From an uncultured Paracoccaceae bacterium (GTDB taxonomy: Bacteria; Pseudomonadota; Alphaproteobacteria; Rhodobacterales; Rhodobacteraceae): 64,000 nucleotides of DNA. The DNA lies in assembly GCA_947494445.1 (NCBI GenBank), contig CANLVD010000003.1, forward strand, positions 62,001 to 126,000, given 5' to 3'. The translations under genes were made by a program, and so were the position numbers. Below, in pieces: positions 35,057 to 45,987 of this stretch (its first letter is position 1; every line of letters starts with the position of its first letter). The notes beneath the pieces were generated by a model. The model was given only the letters and a program-made list of their open reading frames with translations, searched no databases and was not told the DNA's origin.

Positions 35057-36193
35057 TCACCCCCGATGTATCCACCCACCGCCAAAAATACGTGTTCCGT
35101 CAGGGGCATAGAAGACGCAAGCCTGTCCCGGCGAGATGCCTTCATCGGGTGAGAGCAGTTCAACATGGCCGGATGTGGCGCTCAGTGGATGCAGGCGCGC
35201 AGGCTTGGGTGGACGGGTGGAGCGGATGCGCACTTCCATCTCCCAACCGCCTGTCGGCGCGTCCTCAAACGGGGTATCACCCAGCCAGTTAATCTCTCGC
35301 ACAGGCACGGAGCGGGTCGCCAGCGCCTCTTTCGGGCCGACCACGACCCGGCGCAGATCGGCATCAAGCTTGACCACGTAAAGCGGATCACCGCCGCCGA
35401 TGCCAAGTCCGCGCCGCTGGCCGATGGTGTAATGGATGACGCCCTTGTGCGCGCCCAGAACCCGCCCGTCCTGATGCACGATCTCACCGGGTTCGGCCGC
35501 ACCGGGGCGCAGCTTTTCGATGACAGCGGCGTAGGACCCGTTGGGCACAAAGCAGATGTCCTGACTGTCGGGCTTGTCCGCCACGCTGAGACCAATTTCT
35601 GCAGCCAGCGCGCGGGTTTCGGCCTTGGATTTCAGGTGCCCAAGCGGGAAGCGCAGATAGTCCAGTTGCTCCTGAGTGGTTGAAAACAGGAAATAACTTT
35701 GATCTCGGTCACCATCTGCGGCCTTGTGAAGCTCCGCCCCATGCGCCCCGGTCTTGCGCTGGATGTAATGGCCCGTGGCCATGCAATCTGCGTCCAGATC
35801 CTTGGCGGTATGCAGCAGGTCCTTGAACTTCACCCGCTCGTTGCAGCGGATGCAGGGCACGGGTGTGGCACCGGCCAGATAGGCGTCGGCAAACTCGTCA
35901 ATCACCGCGTCCTTGAAGGTGTTCTCATAGTCCAGAACGTAGTGGGGAAACCCCATTTCTTCGGCCACGCGACGCGCATCATGAATGTCGCGGCCAGCAC
36001 AGCAGGCACCTTTCTTGGCCAGAGCCGCGCCATGGTCGTAAAGCTGCAACGTGATCCCGACCACGTCATAACCCTCACGCGCCAGTTTTGCGGCCACGAC
36101 TGAACTGTCGACGCCACCGGACATCGCCACGACCACACGGGTCTGGGAAGGGGGTTTGTCGAACCCCAGAGAATTGGGTGCCGTCTTGAGCAT
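35057..36193 (-). CDS. mnmA: tRNA-specific 2-thiouridylase
   Basis: MnmA puts the 2-thio group on U34 of tRNA-Lys, -Glu and -Gln. The 378-residue protein (start ATG 36193, RBS-like GCGAG upstream) has the PP-loop [15 protein letters not shown], the catalytic Cys in [13 protein letters not shown], the persulfide-accepting region around [12 protein letters not shown], and a C-terminal beta-barrel ending [16 protein letters not shown] longer frame to 36250 lacks an RBS. It is divergent from sciP. Confidence 0.95.
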   Translation of the reverse strand: MLKTAPNSLGFDKPPSQTRVVVAMSGGVDSSVVAAKLAREGYDVVGITLQLYDHGAALAKKGACCAGRDIHDARRVAEEMGFPHYVLDYENTFKDAVIDEFADAYLAGATPVPCIRCNERVKFKDLLHTAKDLDADCMATGHYIQRKTGAHGAELHKAADGDRDQSYFLFSTTQEQLDYLRFPLGHLKSKAETRALAAEIGLSVADKPDSQDICFVPNGSYAAVIEKLRPGAAEPGEIVHQDGRVLGAHKGVIHYTIGQRRGLGIGGGDPLYVVKLDADLRRVVVGPKEALATRSVPVREINWLGDTPFEDAPTGGWEMEVRIRSTRPPKPARLHPLSATSGHVELLSPDEGISPGQACVFYAPDGTRIFGGGWIHRG

Positions 36194-36324
36194 GGTCTCG
36201 CGCCTTTTGGGAAGTCGTTCGCAATATAGGAAAATCCTAAACGTTCTCAAGCCCCCGCTTCATTCCTGATTAAGCCTGTCCCTCTAGCCCTTTTCCCCGG
36301 GTGAACTGTGGAAAGGGAATGAGG

Positions 36325-36603
36325 ATGTATATCCGACGCGAGAAAGGACCCGTATTTGTGACCATGCCGGACGGAACCAAACTGTCCCGCTCTGACCTGC
36401 CAGCGCGCAGCACGAGCAGATGGGTCGCAAGGCGAAAAGCTGTTGTGGTAAATGCGGTCAACGCAGGGTTGATCAGCGCCAAGGAAGCCTGTGATATGTA
36501 TGACCTCTCTGAAGAGGAACTGGACAGCTGGATTTCAGCGCTTCAGACCTTTGGAACCGGGGCTTTGCGGGCCACTTCTCTGCAAAAGTACCGAAAAGTG
36601 TAA
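36325..36603 (+). CDS. sciP: SciP-type CtrA inhibitor (DUF1153)
   Basis: SciP of Caulobacter binds CtrA and blocks its recruitment of RNA polymerase in G1. This 92-residue protein has the matching pattern: a short basic N-terminus, VTMPDGTKLSRSDLP, RWVARRKAVVVNAV, GLISAKEACDMYDLSEEEL and the end LRATSLQKYR. It is a helix-turn-helix protein. Of the in-frame starts (GTG 36301, ATG 36319, ATG 36325), the last was chosen because AAGGGA is well spaced and relatives begin MY. It lies directly upstream of ctrA, an informative arrangement. Confidence 0.88.
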   Translation: MYIRREKGPVFVTMPDGTKLSRSDLPARSTSRWVARRKAVVVNAVNAGLISAKEACDMYDLSEEELDSWISALQTFGTGALRATSLQKYRKV

Positions 36604-36639
36604 TAATTGTTGATACACTCAGGGTTGTGTAATCGTTCG

Positions 36640-36647
36640 TTAACCAT
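36640..36647 (+). promoter_or_regulatory. TTAACCAT motif in the ctrA promoter region
   Basis: TTAACCAT, the 8-mer class of CtrA-associated motif described in Caulobacter, lies 58 bp upstream of the ctrA start. A second TTAA follows at 36654-36657, but with 10 bases between half-sites instead of 7. Together they could allow autoregulation; the match is short. Confidence 0.4.
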
Positions 36648-36704
36648 TCAACATTAATCCTAAAGAAAGTTTGGGAGGGGCCCAATTTTTTTAGGAGGAA
36701 CGCA

Positions 36705-37424
36705 ATGCGCGTCCTGCTCGTTGAAGATGATCCGACAACCTCGAAAAGCATCGAGATGATGCTCTCGAACGCCAATCTGAATGTCTATGCAACAGATTTG
36801 GGGGAAGAGGGCATCGATCTTGCCAAGCTATATGATTACGATTTGATGCTGCTTGATCTTAATCTACCGGATATGAGCGGGTACGAAGTGCTGCGCCAGT
36901 TGCGCCTTGCAAAGGTTGAGACCCCGATCCTGATCCTCTCCGGGCTTGATGATACAGAAAACAAGATCCGCGGCTTTGGGTTCGGTGCAGATGATTACAT
37001 GACCAAGCCGTTCCATCGGGAAGAGTTAATTGCCCGGATCCACGCTATTGTGCGTCGCTCCAAGGGCCATGCGCAGTCGATCATTCAAACAGGCAAGTTC
37101 AAGGTCAATCTTGATACCAAGACGGTTGAGGTCGACAACAAACCTGTCCATCTGACCGGCAAGGAATATCAGATGCTCGAGTTGTTGAGCCTGCGCAAGG
37201 GAACAACACTTACCAAGGAGATGTTCCTCAACCACCTTTATGGCGGTATGGACGAGCCGGAACTCAAGATCATTGACGTCTTCATCTGCAAACTGCGCAA
37301 GAAGCTGACCGAAGCCACCAATGAAGACAGCTACATCGAAACCGTATGGGGACGCGGCTATGTGTTGAGGGATCCAATCCAGGACGCATCAGAGGAGCCG
37401 GGACGGCTTGCCGTCGGTGCCTGA
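36705..37424 (+). CDS. ctrA: Cell cycle response regulator CtrA
   Basis: CtrA is an OmpR-type regulator. The 239-residue protein has a receiver domain ([20 protein letters not shown], phospho-acceptor Asp51 in LLLDLNLPD, Lys in TKPF) and a C-terminal winged helix ([13 protein letters not shown] and [19 protein letters not shown]). Near-identity to the family signature makes the call secure. AGGAGG precedes the ATG at good spacing. In Rhodobacterales CtrA is usually non-essential and controls motility, GTA genes and other density-regulated traits. It follows sciP and ends in a strong terminator. Confidence 0.97.
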   Translation: MRVLLVEDDPTTSKSIEMMLSNANLNVYATDLGEEGIDLAKLYDYDLMLLDLNLPDMSGYEVLRQLRLAKVETPILILSGLDDTENKIRGFGFGADDYMTKPFHREELIARIHAIVRRSKGHAQSIIQTGKFKVNLDTKTVEVDNKPVHLTGKEYQMLELLSLRKGTTLTKEMFLNHLYGGMDEPELKIIDVFICKLRKKLTEATNEDSYIETVWGRGYVLRDPIQDASEEPGRLAVGA

Positions 37425-37454
37425 TCCAATTGTCTATCAGTAAATCTGTAGAAA

Positions 37455-37489
37455 ATGAGGCCAATCTTTAGGGATTGGCCTCATGTTTT
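37455..37489 (+). terminator. Strong intrinsic terminator after ctrA
   Basis: TGAGGCCAATC (37456-37466) pairs perfectly with GATTGGCCTCA (37473-37483) across a 6-base loop; an extra A-T pair extends the stem and TGTTTT follows. It starts about 30 bases after the ctrA stop and may also serve the convergent DUF1295 gene. Confidence 0.9.
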
Positions 37490-37511
37490 AGATGCGTTGT
37501 ATTTCAGAAAA

Positions 37512-38315
37512 TCAGTTCGGGCTGCGCGACAGACCGGCTTTCCAGTTCGCGGGAACCAGGGCAGGGGTCTTTTCGGTGAATGCCTTGTAGTCAGGCCTTG
37601 TGCGCGCAAGCCTGTCGTCGAGAATGGTCACGCCAGAGACATACACCAGAAGGCCGGTCACGATCGCAAGAGAGCCGAGCGCCCAGAAATTACCGAATGA
37701 CAATGAGATGAGTGCAAGCCCCGCCCAGACCATGATTTCTCCAAGGTAGCTGGGAAAGCGAACATATTCCCGCAAACCGGTAGTCAACAAACCACCCTGT
37801 GGATGGGCGCTCTTGAACTTATCCAACTGCGTATCGGAAACCGTCTGAAGTGCAACGCCCGCCAAGGACAAGGCCGCACCCAGAAAAACAAGCGCTTGTA
37901 TGCTGTGTTCGTTGACAGAAGCCAGCCCCACCAGAACGCCGGATGCGATCACGCCTTGCAGAACTGCCTGCAGCAGAAACACGACAAAGAGGCTCTTGAC
38001 CGGCCAGCCTGCGCCGAACTTTGCGCGCAGTTCCTGATAACGCGCGTCCTCTTCTCCCTCGCGCAGGCGGCGAAGGCTCAACTGCAGACCCAACCTTGCG
38101 CCCCAAAGGCAGATCACGCCCAGCAGCACCAGAGAGACGAAATCCATCGGCATGCCGATACTGTGCCAGAACACCAATGCCATCACGGCAAAGCCCGGAC
38201 CCCACCAGAAATCGACGACACTCGCGTCCCGTTTCACGACGCTGAGCAGCCACAACAGCAGAAAACCGCCAAGTGACCACATCCATGCCGCGCCCAGTTG
38301 TTCAAAAATTATCAT
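37512..38315 (-). CDS. DUF1295-family membrane protein (steroid 5-alpha-reductase fold)
   Basis: The 267-residue protein begins MIIFEQLGAAWMWSLGGFLL and has about six membrane helices. The DUF1295 hallmarks are DASVVDFWWGPGF, LGLQLSLRRLREGEEDARY, and the C-terminal ARTRPDYKAFTEKTPALVP resembling the NADPH-binding end of 5-alpha-reductase and isoprenylcysteine methyltransferase-like proteins. A substrate is not known. Longer in-frame starts exist up to 38399 but the ATG at 38315 fits the membrane topology. Single gene, convergent with ctrA. Confidence 0.82.
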   Translation of the reverse strand: MIIFEQLGAAWMWSLGGFLLLWLLSVVKRDASVVDFWWGPGFAVMALVFWHSIGMPMDFVSLVLLGVICLWGARLGLQLSLRRLREGEEDARYQELRAKFGAGWPVKSLFVVFLLQAVLQGVIASGVLVGLASVNEHSIQALVFLGAALSLAGVALQTVSDTQLDKFKSAHPQGGLLTTGLREYVRFPSYLGEIMVWAGLALISLSFGNFWALGSLAIVTGLLVYVSGVTILDDRLARTRPDYKAFTEKTPALVPANWKAGLSRSPN

Positions 38316-38510
38316 GCTCGCTACCTGCTTTTCCTGTGTATACGCACGCATGACAAAACTGGATGACCGGTGATTGGCCAAAATTCCGGCCATACTCATG
38401 ATTTCTCAAGGTTCTTGCCTGAAAAAGGTCCAAAACTCTGTATAAGGCTTGAAAAGTTGTTACGATTGCCAAAACAGTTCCGTCGCAATCCCCGATTCGG
38501 GAAAGCGTAA

Positions 38511-39734
38511 ATGGCGAGCAGGCACGAGGACACGGACACGCAGATGGGCGACAAGCGCAATCAGGCGGTATTGGCTGGATTTGACTCATATAATGTCAAG
38601 TTGGGCGATGAACTGCGCGGTGAGCGTGCCACCCTTGGCAAGTCTCTTCTGGACGTGCAGCGCGACCTCAGGATCAAGGCTGCCTATATTGCCGCGATCG
38701 AGGATTGCGACGCGGAAGTCTTTCCCAATAAGGGGTTCGTGTCTGGTTATGTGAAGGCCTACTCCCGTTACCTCAAGCTTGATGCCGACATGGTATTTGC
38801 GCGTTTCTGCGCGGAAAGCGGCTTTGAGGGGATCAACGCAGACCTCAAACGCTCCACAACCAGCACCAAGACCAAGGTCCTGTATGGCCCGGTTGTCGCG
38901 CAGAAGGATGATGCGATCTGGCGCACGGTCATGCCGGTTGAGCAGAGCGGCAACAGCATTCTGGGCCAATTGTCCCTGTCTTCCATTGCATCGCTCTTTG
39001 TATTCCTGACTGTTCTGGGCGGGCTGGGATATGGCGCAATGGCTGTCATCAATGACATCCAGAGGGTGGATATCGCGCCGATCAATCAGGATCCCACGGC
39101 GAATTCCGAAGTGGCCAGCCTGACAACCCCGGGCCTGACCACCCAGACGATCGAACTGACCGGCGATACAGCTTTGCAGACCACCAATGACGATTTGACA
39201 CGGCTTTATCAGCCGCGCGAGCTTGACGTACCCGTCCTTGAAAGCCGCGATGGCCCAATAGTTGAGATCGATCCAGAACAATCCGGCACTTATGCCGCAC
39301 TGCCAGATCGCAAGCCTGCGTCTGAACCGGCTGTTGGTACGGTCGCGTTTGAGATGGGTGATGCCAATGATCCGCGTGTGCGGGAACGGATTGCCCCGCC
39401 GCAGGTTCTGCTTGTGGCGGCTCGTCCGGCTTGGGTGCGCGTTTACGAACGTGACGGGACCGTCATCCTTGAAAAAATACTTGAAGGCGGCGAAGCCTAC
39501 ACGCTGCCAGCTGACACGCTTGCGCCAATGCTCCGGGCCGGCAACTCCGGCTCGCTTTACGTGATGGTTGACAAGGTGGCCTATGGCCCGGTTGGCAAAG
39601 GCACTTCTGTTGCCAAGAATGTGTCCTTGAGTGTTCAGGACATCCTCGCGACCTATGCCGAGATTGAAAAGACGCCAGAAATCCTTGAAGTGGCTGTGTC
39701 GGAATTGGACAAAACAGCCGTCGTGTCGGAGTGA
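38511..39734 (+). CDS. rodZ: RodZ-like helix-turn-helix membrane protein
   Basis: RodZ links MreB filaments to the inner membrane in cell-shape control. The 407-residue protein has a cytoplasmic HTH domain (residues about 28-95: GDELRGERATLGKSLLDVQ and YIAAIEDCDAEVFPNKGFVSGYVKAYSRYL), one membrane span (SIASLFVFLTVLGGLGYGAM, near 160-180), and a periplasmic DUF4115-like C-terminal domain (PAWVRVYERDGTVILEK). It lies immediately upstream of ispG, as rodZ does in E. coli, which supports the call. The start ATG follows GGGAAAG. Confidence 0.82.
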   Translation: MASRHEDTDTQMGDKRNQAVLAGFDSYNVKLGDELRGERATLGKSLLDVQRDLRIKAAYIAAIEDCDAEVFPNKGFVSGYVKAYSRYLKLDADMVFARFCAESGFEGINADLKRSTTSTKTKVLYGPVVAQKDDAIWRTVMPVEQSGNSILGQLSLSSIASLFVFLTVLGGLGYGAMAVINDIQRVDIAPINQDPTANSEVASLTTPGLTTQTIELTGDTALQTTNDDLTRLYQPRELDVPVLESRDGPIVEIDPEQSGTYAALPDRKPASEPAVGTVAFEMGDANDPRVRERIAPPQVLLVAARPAWVRVYERDGTVILEKILEGGEAYTLPADTLAPMLRAGNSGSLYVMVDKVAYGPVGKGTSVAKNVSLSVQDILATYAEIEKTPEILEVAVSELDKTAVVSE

Positions 39735-39808
39735 CGGCCAAGCGTGACAACAGTTCCGTCCCGCGATAACAATGGCTTGAACGCCTCACGGTTAATGGAA
39801 ACCCATCT

Positions 39809-40933
39809 ATGAGCCACAATCACATCCGACCCTGGCGAAATATCTACCGGCGCAAAAGTCGACAGATCCATGTCGGAAACGTGCCTGTCGGGGGGGATGC
39901 GCCGATCAGCGTGCAGACCATGACGAACACCCTGACCCATGATGTGAAGGCGACCATCGAACAGGTTCAGGCCTGTGCAGAGGCGGGTGCGGACATTGTG
40001 CGAATTTCCTGCCCGGACGAGGCCAGCACCAAGGCGCTGAAAGAAATTGTGGCCGAAAGCCCGGTTCCGATCGTGGCGGACATCCATTTCCACTATAAGC
40101 GCGGGATCGAGGCAGCCGAGGCCGGAGCCGCCTGTTTGAGGATCAACCCAGGCAATATCGGCTCGCCCGAGCGGGTGCGGGAGGTGATCAGCGCGGCGCG
40201 TGATCACGGCTGTTCCATGCGCATCGGGGTGAACGCCGGATCACTGGAAAAGCACCTTCTGGAGAAATATGCTGAACCCTGCCCAGAGGCGATGATCGAA
40301 AGCGGTCTCGATCACATGCGCATCCTTCAGGACAACGACTTTCACGAATTCAAAATTTCGGTGAAGGCGTCTGATGTCTTTTTGGCCGCGGCGGCCTATC
40401 AGGGGCTCGCAGAAGCAACGGATGCTCCCATTCATCTTGGCATCACTGAGGCCGGAGGTCTGACATCGGGCACGATCAAATCGGCCATCGGCCTGGGCAA
40501 CCTTCTGTGGATGGGCATTGGTGACACGATCCGCGTCTCGCTGTCTGCCGATCCAGTGGAAGAGGTCAAGGTGGGGTATGAGATCCTGAAATCCCTTGGT
40601 CTGCGCCACCGTGGCATCAACATCATTTCCTGCCCATCCTGTGCGCGTCAGGGATTTGACGTGATCAAGACAGTGGCGACACTTGAGGATCGCCTTGCCC
40701 ACATCAAGACCCCGATGAGCCTGTCGATCATCGGCTGTGTGGTCAATGGCCCCGGCGAAGCATTGATGACAGATGTCGGCTTCACCGGAGGTGGGGCCGG
40801 GCATGGCATGGTTTATCTGGCGGGCAAGCAGGACCACAGACTGGACAATGACAGCATGGTCGACCATATCGTTGATCTGGTTGAGAAAAAGGCCGAAGAA
40901 CTTGAGGCGGCCCAACAGCAGGCGGCTGAATGA
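39809..40933 (+). CDS. ispG: 4-hydroxy-3-methylbut-2-en-1-yl diphosphate synthase
   Basis: IspG (GcpE) reduces MEcPP to HMBPP with a [4Fe-4S] cluster in the MEP isoprenoid pathway. The 374-residue protein has an N-terminal TIM barrel ([36 protein letters not shown]) and a C-terminal cluster domain with [13 protein letters not shown] and [13 protein letters not shown] carrying the three ligand cysteines. It follows rodZ and is followed by a DUF1499 gene after 1 bp. Confidence 0.97.
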   Translation: MSHNHIRPWRNIYRRKSRQIHVGNVPVGGDAPISVQTMTNTLTHDVKATIEQVQACAEAGADIVRISCPDEASTKALKEIVAESPVPIVADIHFHYKRGIEAAEAGAACLRINPGNIGSPERVREVISAARDHGCSMRIGVNAGSLEKHLLEKYAEPCPEAMIESGLDHMRILQDNDFHEFKISVKASDVFLAAAAYQGLAEATDAPIHLGITEAGGLTSGTIKSAIGLGNLLWMGIGDTIRVSLSADPVEEVKVGYEILKSLGLRHRGINIISCPSCARQGFDVIKTVATLEDRLAHIKTPMSLSIIGCVVNGPGEALMTDVGFTGGGAGHGMVYLAGKQDHRLDNDSMVDHIVDLVEKKAEELEAAQQQAAE

Positions 40934-40934
40934 C

Positions 40935-41426
40935 ATGCGGATAATGTTGCTGATCATCATCATAGGCATTCTCGCGGTGTCTGGTTTTGCGGCCTATTAC
41001 ATTCGCACCATCTCTCATGATGTGGCGGTCTGGCATGTTGATCCGACACGTGCATTGCCGCAACCCACACCAAACGGGTTCTATATTGGCCCGCCCGAGC
41101 AATCTGCCCAGCCAACGATGGATGATCCGATCATCTATGCGGGCACGCCTGAGATCCTTGCGCAGGCTTTTGATACATATGTCATGGCCCAACCTCTGGT
41201 GAAACTGGTGGCCGGGTCCCCGGAAGAGGCTTGGATGACTTATGTCCAACGTACCGAGAAGCTGCGCATTCCCGATTATGTATCTGTCAAGTTCCTGCCG
41301 GGAGAGCTTGAAGGCACATCAACCATCTCGATTTTTTCAAGGTCGCGCTTCGGCTATTCCGACATGGGTGTGAATGAGGCCCGTGTGAGAGCATGGCTTG
41401 TGGGGCTTTCCAGCTTCGAGCAATAG
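40935..41426 (+). CDS. DUF1499-family membrane-anchored protein
   Basis: The 163-residue protein starts one base after the ispG stop. An N-terminal membrane helix (MLLIIIIGILAVSGFAAYYI) is followed by a soluble domain ending with VSVKFLPGELEGTSTISIFS and RSRFGYSDMGVNEARVRAWL, the recognisable DUF1499 signature. Function unknown; the position suggests co-transcription with ispG and prfA. Confidence 0.78.
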   Translation: MRIMLLIIIIGILAVSGFAAYYIRTISHDVAVWHVDPTRALPQPTPNGFYIGPPEQSAQPTMDDPIIYAGTPEILAQAFDTYVMAQPLVKLVAGSPEEAWMTYVQRTEKLRIPDYVSVKFLPGELEGTSTISIFSRSRFGYSDMGVNEARVRAWLVGLSSFEQ

Positions 41427-41477
41427 CGGGCGCACATCGTCGCTCCGCCTTTTTGCTGACTGCCAGAAAGCCCACCC

Positions 41478-42530
41478 ATGATTGCGCCCGAAAAACTGGA
41501 CCAGATCTTGAGCCGTTTCGAGTTTCTCGAAGCTAAGCTTGCGCAAGCCGATGGTGCGGATATTGCCCAATTGTCCAAGGACTATGCGGAACTGAAACCG
41601 GTTGTGGAGACCGTCCAGATGTACCGGGGCCTGATCGATGATCGGCAGGAAGCCTCGGCCATGTTGGATGACCCGGACCTAAAATCTCTCGGTGTAGAAG
41701 AGCTTGAACGCATCGACGCAGCCTTGCCTGACGCTGAACACAAGGTCCAGCTGGCGCTTTTGCCAAAGGATGCCGCTGACGCGCGCCCTGCCATTCTGGA
41801 AATCCGTCCCGGTACCGGAGGGGACGAGGCGGCACTCTTCGCAGGCGACCTGCGGCGGATGTATCAACGTCTGGCCGAGACGTCTGGTTGGCAGTTTCAG
41901 GTGATCGAGGAGACCGAGACAGAGCTTGGCGGCCTGAAGGAATTCGTGGCACGCATCTCAGGCGATGGGGTCTTTGCCCGGCTGAAATTCGAAAGCGGTG
42001 TGCACAGGGTGCAGCGCGTGCCGACCACCGAAAGCGGTGGGCGCATTCACACGTCCGCAGCCACAGTCGCTGTGTTGCCCGAGGCCGAAGAGGTCGACAT
42101 CGATATTCCGGCCAACGACATTCGCATCGACACCATGCGCGCCTCGGGCGCGGGTGGTCAGCATGTAAACACAACCGACAGTGCAGTGCGCATCACCCAT
42201 CTGCCCACGGGGCTTGTCGTGACCAGTTCGGAAAAGTCTCAGCACCAGAACAGGGCCGTGGCCATGCAGGTGCTGCGATCAAGACTGTTCGACATGCAGC
42301 GTCAGACATTGGATGAGGAACGCGCAGCAACCCGCAAGGTGCAGGTTGGCAGCGGTGATCGGTCCGAACGCATTCGAACCTATAATTTCCCACAAGGCCG
42401 GATGACTGATCATCGGATCAACCTGACGCTCTATAAGCTTGATGCCGTGATGCAGGGCGATCTGGCCGAAGTGCTTGATGCGCTCAGTGCGGCCGATCAG
42501 GCGGCCCGGTTGGCCGATCTTGATCCATGA
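41478..42530 (+). CDS. prfA: Peptide chain release factor 1
   Basis: RF1 recognises UAA and UAG and triggers hydrolysis of the finished peptide. The 350-residue protein has a normal length, the catalytic GGQ loop in [18 protein letters not shown], and the domain-1 helices at the N-terminus. PrmC, the enzyme that methylates the GGQ glutamine, is encoded next with an ATGA overlap. Confidence 0.97.
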   Translation: MIAPEKLDQILSRFEFLEAKLAQADGADIAQLSKDYAELKPVVETVQMYRGLIDDRQEASAMLDDPDLKSLGVEELERIDAALPDAEHKVQLALLPKDAADARPAILEIRPGTGGDEAALFAGDLRRMYQRLAETSGWQFQVIEETETELGGLKEFVARISGDGVFARLKFESGVHRVQRVPTTESGGRIHTSAATVAVLPEAEEVDIDIPANDIRIDTMRASGAGGQHVNTTDSAVRITHLPTGLVVTSSEKSQHQNRAVAMQVLRSRLFDMQRQTLDEERAATRKVQVGSGDRSERIRTYNFPQGRMTDHRINLTLYKLDAVMQGDLAEVLDALSAADQAARLADLDP

Positions 42531-43354
42531 CGCTGAATGAGGCGATACAAGCCGGATCAGCAGCGCTCAAATCCGCAGGCATTGACGGATTTGCCCGCGA
42601 TGCCCGGCGTCTTGCAAGCTTTGCTGCCGGTTTGCCGATGGATCGGCTGTCACTTGAGCGGGATCGTCCCCTGACAGCAAACCAGATCGCGAAATTCGAA
42701 GTCGCCATCGCTGCACGGTCATCCCATCAGCCGATCGCGCAAATTACCGGCATGCGTGAGTTCTACGGGTTTGAATTCCATGTCACCCGTGACACGTTGG
42801 ACCCACGGCCTGACAGCGAATTGCTCGTTGATCTGGCGCTGGCAGCCGGTGGTAAAACCGTTCTGGACCTTGGGACCGGCACCGGGTGTTTGCTTTTGTC
42901 AGTATTGACCCAATTGCCAGACGCACATGGACTGGGCGTGGACATCAGCGAAAAGGCTTTGGATGTTGCACGCAGGAATGCCGAACGGCATGGCCTGACG
43001 GGCAGGGTGAGCTTTGTCCATGGCAATTGGCTCGACGGAATCAGAGACAAGTTCGATCTGATCCTTTGCAATCCGCCCTACATCTCGGAAGAGGCGCTGG
43101 AAGGCCTGTCAAAGGAAGTACGGCTCTGGGAGCCACGCTCAGCGCTTACCGCCGGGGCAGACACGCTGGCCGCATATCGTCAGGTTGCAGAGCGGTTGCA
43201 CCATGTGATGTCAGGCGGGGCCATCGCGGTTTTTGAAATTGGATCTGATCAGGGGCAGACGGTGCCAGATTTGCTGCGTGGTTATGGATTTACCAACCCT
43301 GTATTGCATCATGATATCAATGACAAACCACGTGCTGTTGTGGTCAATTCTTAA
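42527..43354 (+). CDS. prmC: Release factor glutamine methyltransferase
   Basis: PrmC (HemK) methylates the GGQ glutamine of RF1 and RF2 using SAM. The 275-residue protein has the N-terminal helical bundle ([17 protein letters not shown]), the SAM-binding [15 protein letters not shown] and the catalytic NPPY in [13 protein letters not shown]. It is translationally coupled to prfA. Confidence 0.95.
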   Translation: MTLNEAIQAGSAALKSAGIDGFARDARRLASFAAGLPMDRLSLERDRPLTANQIAKFEVAIAARSSHQPIAQITGMREFYGFEFHVTRDTLDPRPDSELLVDLALAAGGKTVLDLGTGTGCLLLSVLTQLPDAHGLGVDISEKALDVARRNAERHGLTGRVSFVHGNWLDGIRDKFDLILCNPPYISEEALEGLSKEVRLWEPRSALTAGADTLAAYRQVAERLHHVMSGGAIAVFEIGSDQGQTVPDLLRGYGFTNPVLHHDINDKPRAVVVNS

Positions 43355-43573
43355 GACTTCTACATGCAAGGTCGTGTTGGATCAGGGGCTTTGACAGATT
43401 TCAGTTGTGTTTTTCCGACGGTGCAGTATAGGTTTACTCATCTTTCGGCAACAGACGGTAGACTGTTCAACGAAAGCCACCTCTTCGACAGATCGCATTG
43501 TGAATGACCACAGCGGTGACAGGTAGAATTGCCCTGACATTTCGGGCAGCAAGAGAAGCAGACGAAAGTCCCT

Positions 43574-44176
43574 ATGAGATCTTCAAACAAAAGCCGTTCG
43601 CGCAACAAGAATAACAACAACCGCAACCGCAACGTGGGCAATGTAATCAACCGCGTTTTTGACAGTGCCGGGCCCGAGGGTCGGGTGCGCGGGACGCCGG
43701 CCCAGATCATCGAGAAATACCAGAGCCTTGCACGTGATGGCCAATTGTCCGGCGACCGTGTTTCGGCTGAAAACTTCCAGCAGCATGCCGAGCACTACTT
43801 GCGGCTTCTGGGGGAGGCGCAGCGCGAGCAGGCCGAGCGTCAGGCCCAGCACGAAGCGCAGCAGGCTCAGCAGCGCCAGCAGCATGAAGAGCGGAACTCT
43901 GGCCAGCAGGGCAATGCCCAACATGGCAACAACAATGGCAACGATCGGCAACCTGTGCAGACGCAGCCACAGGCGCCAAGCCACAGTGAAGGTTCGCCTC
44001 AGCCGGACATCATCGACGTGCCTGAGGCAAATGCAGACAGCGGTCTTGTGGAAACACCTGAAAGCGCCCCAAAGCCGAAGCGAGCACCGCGCACCAGACG
44101 GCCCGCCAAACCTAAGGCGGATGCGCAACCAGACGGGGCCGGACCCAGCGAAACGGTGTCCAGCTCAGTTGAGTGA
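43574..44176 (+). CDS. DUF4167 protein with Asn/Gln-rich tail
   Basis: The 200-residue protein begins with a basic, Asn-rich segment ([19 protein letters not shown]) and the conserved DUF4167 block [39 protein letters not shown] and [12 protein letters not shown]. Residues after 95 are low-complexity Q/N/H-rich and end in a basic Pro/Ala tail, so probably disordered. The composition suggests RNA or ribosome association, which is inference only. The gene often follows prmC in alphaproteobacteria. It converges on rsmA with a 12-bp overlap. Confidence 0.85.
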   Translation: MRSSNKSRSRNKNNNNRNRNVGNVINRVFDSAGPEGRVRGTPAQIIEKYQSLARDGQLSGDRVSAENFQQHAEHYLRLLGEAQREQAERQAQHEAQQAQQRQQHEERNSGQQGNAQHGNNNGNDRQPVQTQPQAPSHSEGSPQPDIIDVPEANADSGLVETPESAPKPKRAPRTRRPAKPKADAQPDGAGPSETVSSSVE

Positions 44177-45013
44177 CGACGGCTCGAACTGCTGGCTAAG
44201 TCGACAGAATTCTTCAAGTGACAGCTCTTCGGCGCGCCTCGTTGGCGCGATCCCGACAAAGGAGATCCGGGCCTCGGCATCGGGTGCCAGAGCCTTGAGA
44301 CTTGAGCGCAGCATCTTGCGCCGCTGATTGAATGCAGCCGCCACCACGCGGGACAGTGTTTTTGCATCGGCAGGAAAACGCGGTTCAGGCAATGCGTCCA
44401 GATGTACAATGGCAGACGTCACCTTGGGTGGTGGGGTGAAGGCTTTGGGGCCGACCTCAAAGGCCATCTTGGCTTCCGTGCGCCATTGAGCCAGCAGCGA
44501 CAGGCGCCCATAGGCCTTGCTTCCCGGTGCCGCTGTGATCCGCTGGGCCACTTCTTTTTGAAACATCAGTGTCAGACTGGTCCAGGCCGGAGGCCAGGCA
44601 TCTGGTGTCAACCATCGGATCAGAAGTTCCGTCCCGATGTTGTAGGGCAGGTTGGCGACAATGCGGATGGGCGGTGTTAGCTGCTCCAGCGGATTTACTT
44701 CCAATGCATCGCCTTCAATCACGTCAAGCCTTCCCGGATAGGCTGATTGGATGTCGCCCAAAGCCGCAATGCACCGATTGTCCCGCTCAATTGCCACAAC
44801 CTTGCGCGCACCTTCCATCAGCAAGGCGCGCGTCAAACCACCGGGACCGGGGCCGACCTCCAGCACATCGCAGGACGACAGGTCCCCGGCGCGCCGGGCG
44901 ATGCGCCGTGTCAGGTTCAAATCCAGCAAGAAATTCTGACCAAGGGATTTTCGCGCGCTTAACCCGTGCTGGGCGATTACGTCGCTGAGCGGAGGCAGGC
45001 CATCACCGCTCAT
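44165..45013 (-). CDS. rsmA: 16S rRNA adenine(1518/1519)-N6-dimethyltransferase
   Basis: RsmA (KsgA) dimethylates two adjacent adenines in the 3' hairpin of 16S rRNA during 30S assembly. The 282-residue protein has [19 protein letters not shown], the SAM motif [27 protein letters not shown] and the catalytic [11 protein letters not shown]. It is the last gene of the leftward operon; its ATG overlaps the pdxA stop by one base (TGATG). Confidence 0.96.
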   Translation of the reverse strand: MSGDGLPPLSDVIAQHGLSARKSLGQNFLLDLNLTRRIARRAGDLSSCDVLEVGPGPGGLTRALLMEGARKVVAIERDNRCIAALGDIQSAYPGRLDVIEGDALEVNPLEQLTPPIRIVANLPYNIGTELLIRWLTPDAWPPAWTSLTLMFQKEVAQRITAAPGSKAYGRLSLLAQWRTEAKMAFEVGPKAFTPPPKVTSAIVHLDALPEPRFPADAKTLSRVVAAAFNQRRKMLRSSLKALAPDAEARISFVGIAPTRRAEELSLEEFCRLSQQFEPSSLN

Positions 45014-45987
45014 CAGATGCGCTTGCCCGCCATTTGGCCTGCCAGTTTCAGGGCAGCAATCAGGCTGGTCGGATCGGCCTTGTCCTGTCCTGCAATGTCA
45101 TAGGCGGTCCCGTGATCGGGCGAGGTTCGGATGAAGGGCAACCCCAGCGTGACGTTCACGCCACCTGCAAAATCCACCGTCTTGATCGGGATGAGCGCCT
45201 GATCATGATACATGCAGACCGCCACGTCATAGGTGGCCCGTGCCGCCGGATGGAACAGCGTATCCGCCGAATGTGGACCGGTGATGTTCATGCCATCTAT
45301 GCGCAGGCGGTCCAGCACTGGCTTAATGATCTCGATCTCTTCGCGTCCCATGGCACCACCCTCACCAGCATGAGGGTTCAGCCCGGCAACCGCGACCCTT
45401 GGCGATGCGATGCCGCAATCGCGGATCAAACCGGCATGGGTTACCCGCAAGGTATCCTCAAGCAGGGCCGGGGTCAGGGCCTCCGCCACGTCCTTGAGCG
45501 CGATGTGAATGGTCACCGGAACGACGCGCAACTGGGGTGCGGCCAGCATCATCACGGGACGTTCCACTCCCGCCAAAGCCCCCAGAAACTCTGTATGGCC
45601 GGGATGGGCAAAATCCGCACCATCCTTCAAACCCTTCTTGTTGATCGGGTTGGTGACCATGGCACTGGCACGCCCGGCCTGAACATGGGCAACGGCCTCG
45701 GTGATCGAGGAGATGATGCTCTTGGCATTGGCGGGATCGGGTCGACCAGCAACAGGCGGGGTTGCGCAGGGCAGGGGCATCACTGGCATTGCTTCGGCAA
45801 AGCAGTCCTCAGCGTCACTCAGGCTGCTTACGACAGATACAGGAGCGAAATGCGCAATCCAGTCCGGATCACCGATCAACACGAAGGGACTGGTTGGATC
45901 TGACCGCAGCGCAGCCCATGCCTCGGCTGTGATCTCACCCGAGACCCCGGAAGGGTCTCCCATGGTCAGGGCAATCGGTGGCTTCAT
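45013..45987 (-). CDS. pdxA: 4-hydroxythreonine-4-phosphate dehydrogenase
   Basis: PdxA oxidises 4-phosphohydroxy-L-threonine in vitamin B6 synthesis. The 324-residue protein starts [20 protein letters not shown] and has metal-ligand histidines in [13 protein letters not shown] and [16 protein letters not shown], and [16 protein letters not shown] at the C-terminal end. It sits between surA and rsmA as in E. coli and is coupled to both. Confidence 0.96.
   Translation of the reverse strand: MKPPIALTMGDPSGVSGEITAEAWAALRSDPTSPFVLIGDPDWIAHFAPVSVVSSLSDAEDCFAEAMPVMPLPCATPPVAGRPDPANAKSIISSITEAVAHVQAGRASAMVTNPINKKGLKDGADFAHPGHTEFLGALAGVERPVMMLAAPQLRVVPVTIHIALKDVAEALTPALLEDTLRVTHAGLIRDCGIASPRVAVAGLNPHAGEGGAMGREEIEIIKPVLDRLRIDGMNITGPHSADTLFHPAARATYDVAVCMYHDQALIPIKTVDFAGGVNVTLGLPFIRTSPDHGTAYDIAGQDKADPTSLIAALKLAGQMAGKRI

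Noticed and set aside
36640-36657. Full CtrA site in the ctrA promoter
   Set aside because: The two TTAA words are 10 bases apart instead of 7, so I kept only the 8-base TTAACCAT as a weak candidate.
43355-43573. Promoter with TTGACA upstream of the DUF4167 gene
   Set aside because: TTGACA near 43392 is about 30 bases from the nearest TATAGG, too far for one promoter. A different pairing (TTGTGT with TATAGG) is possible but too weak to report.
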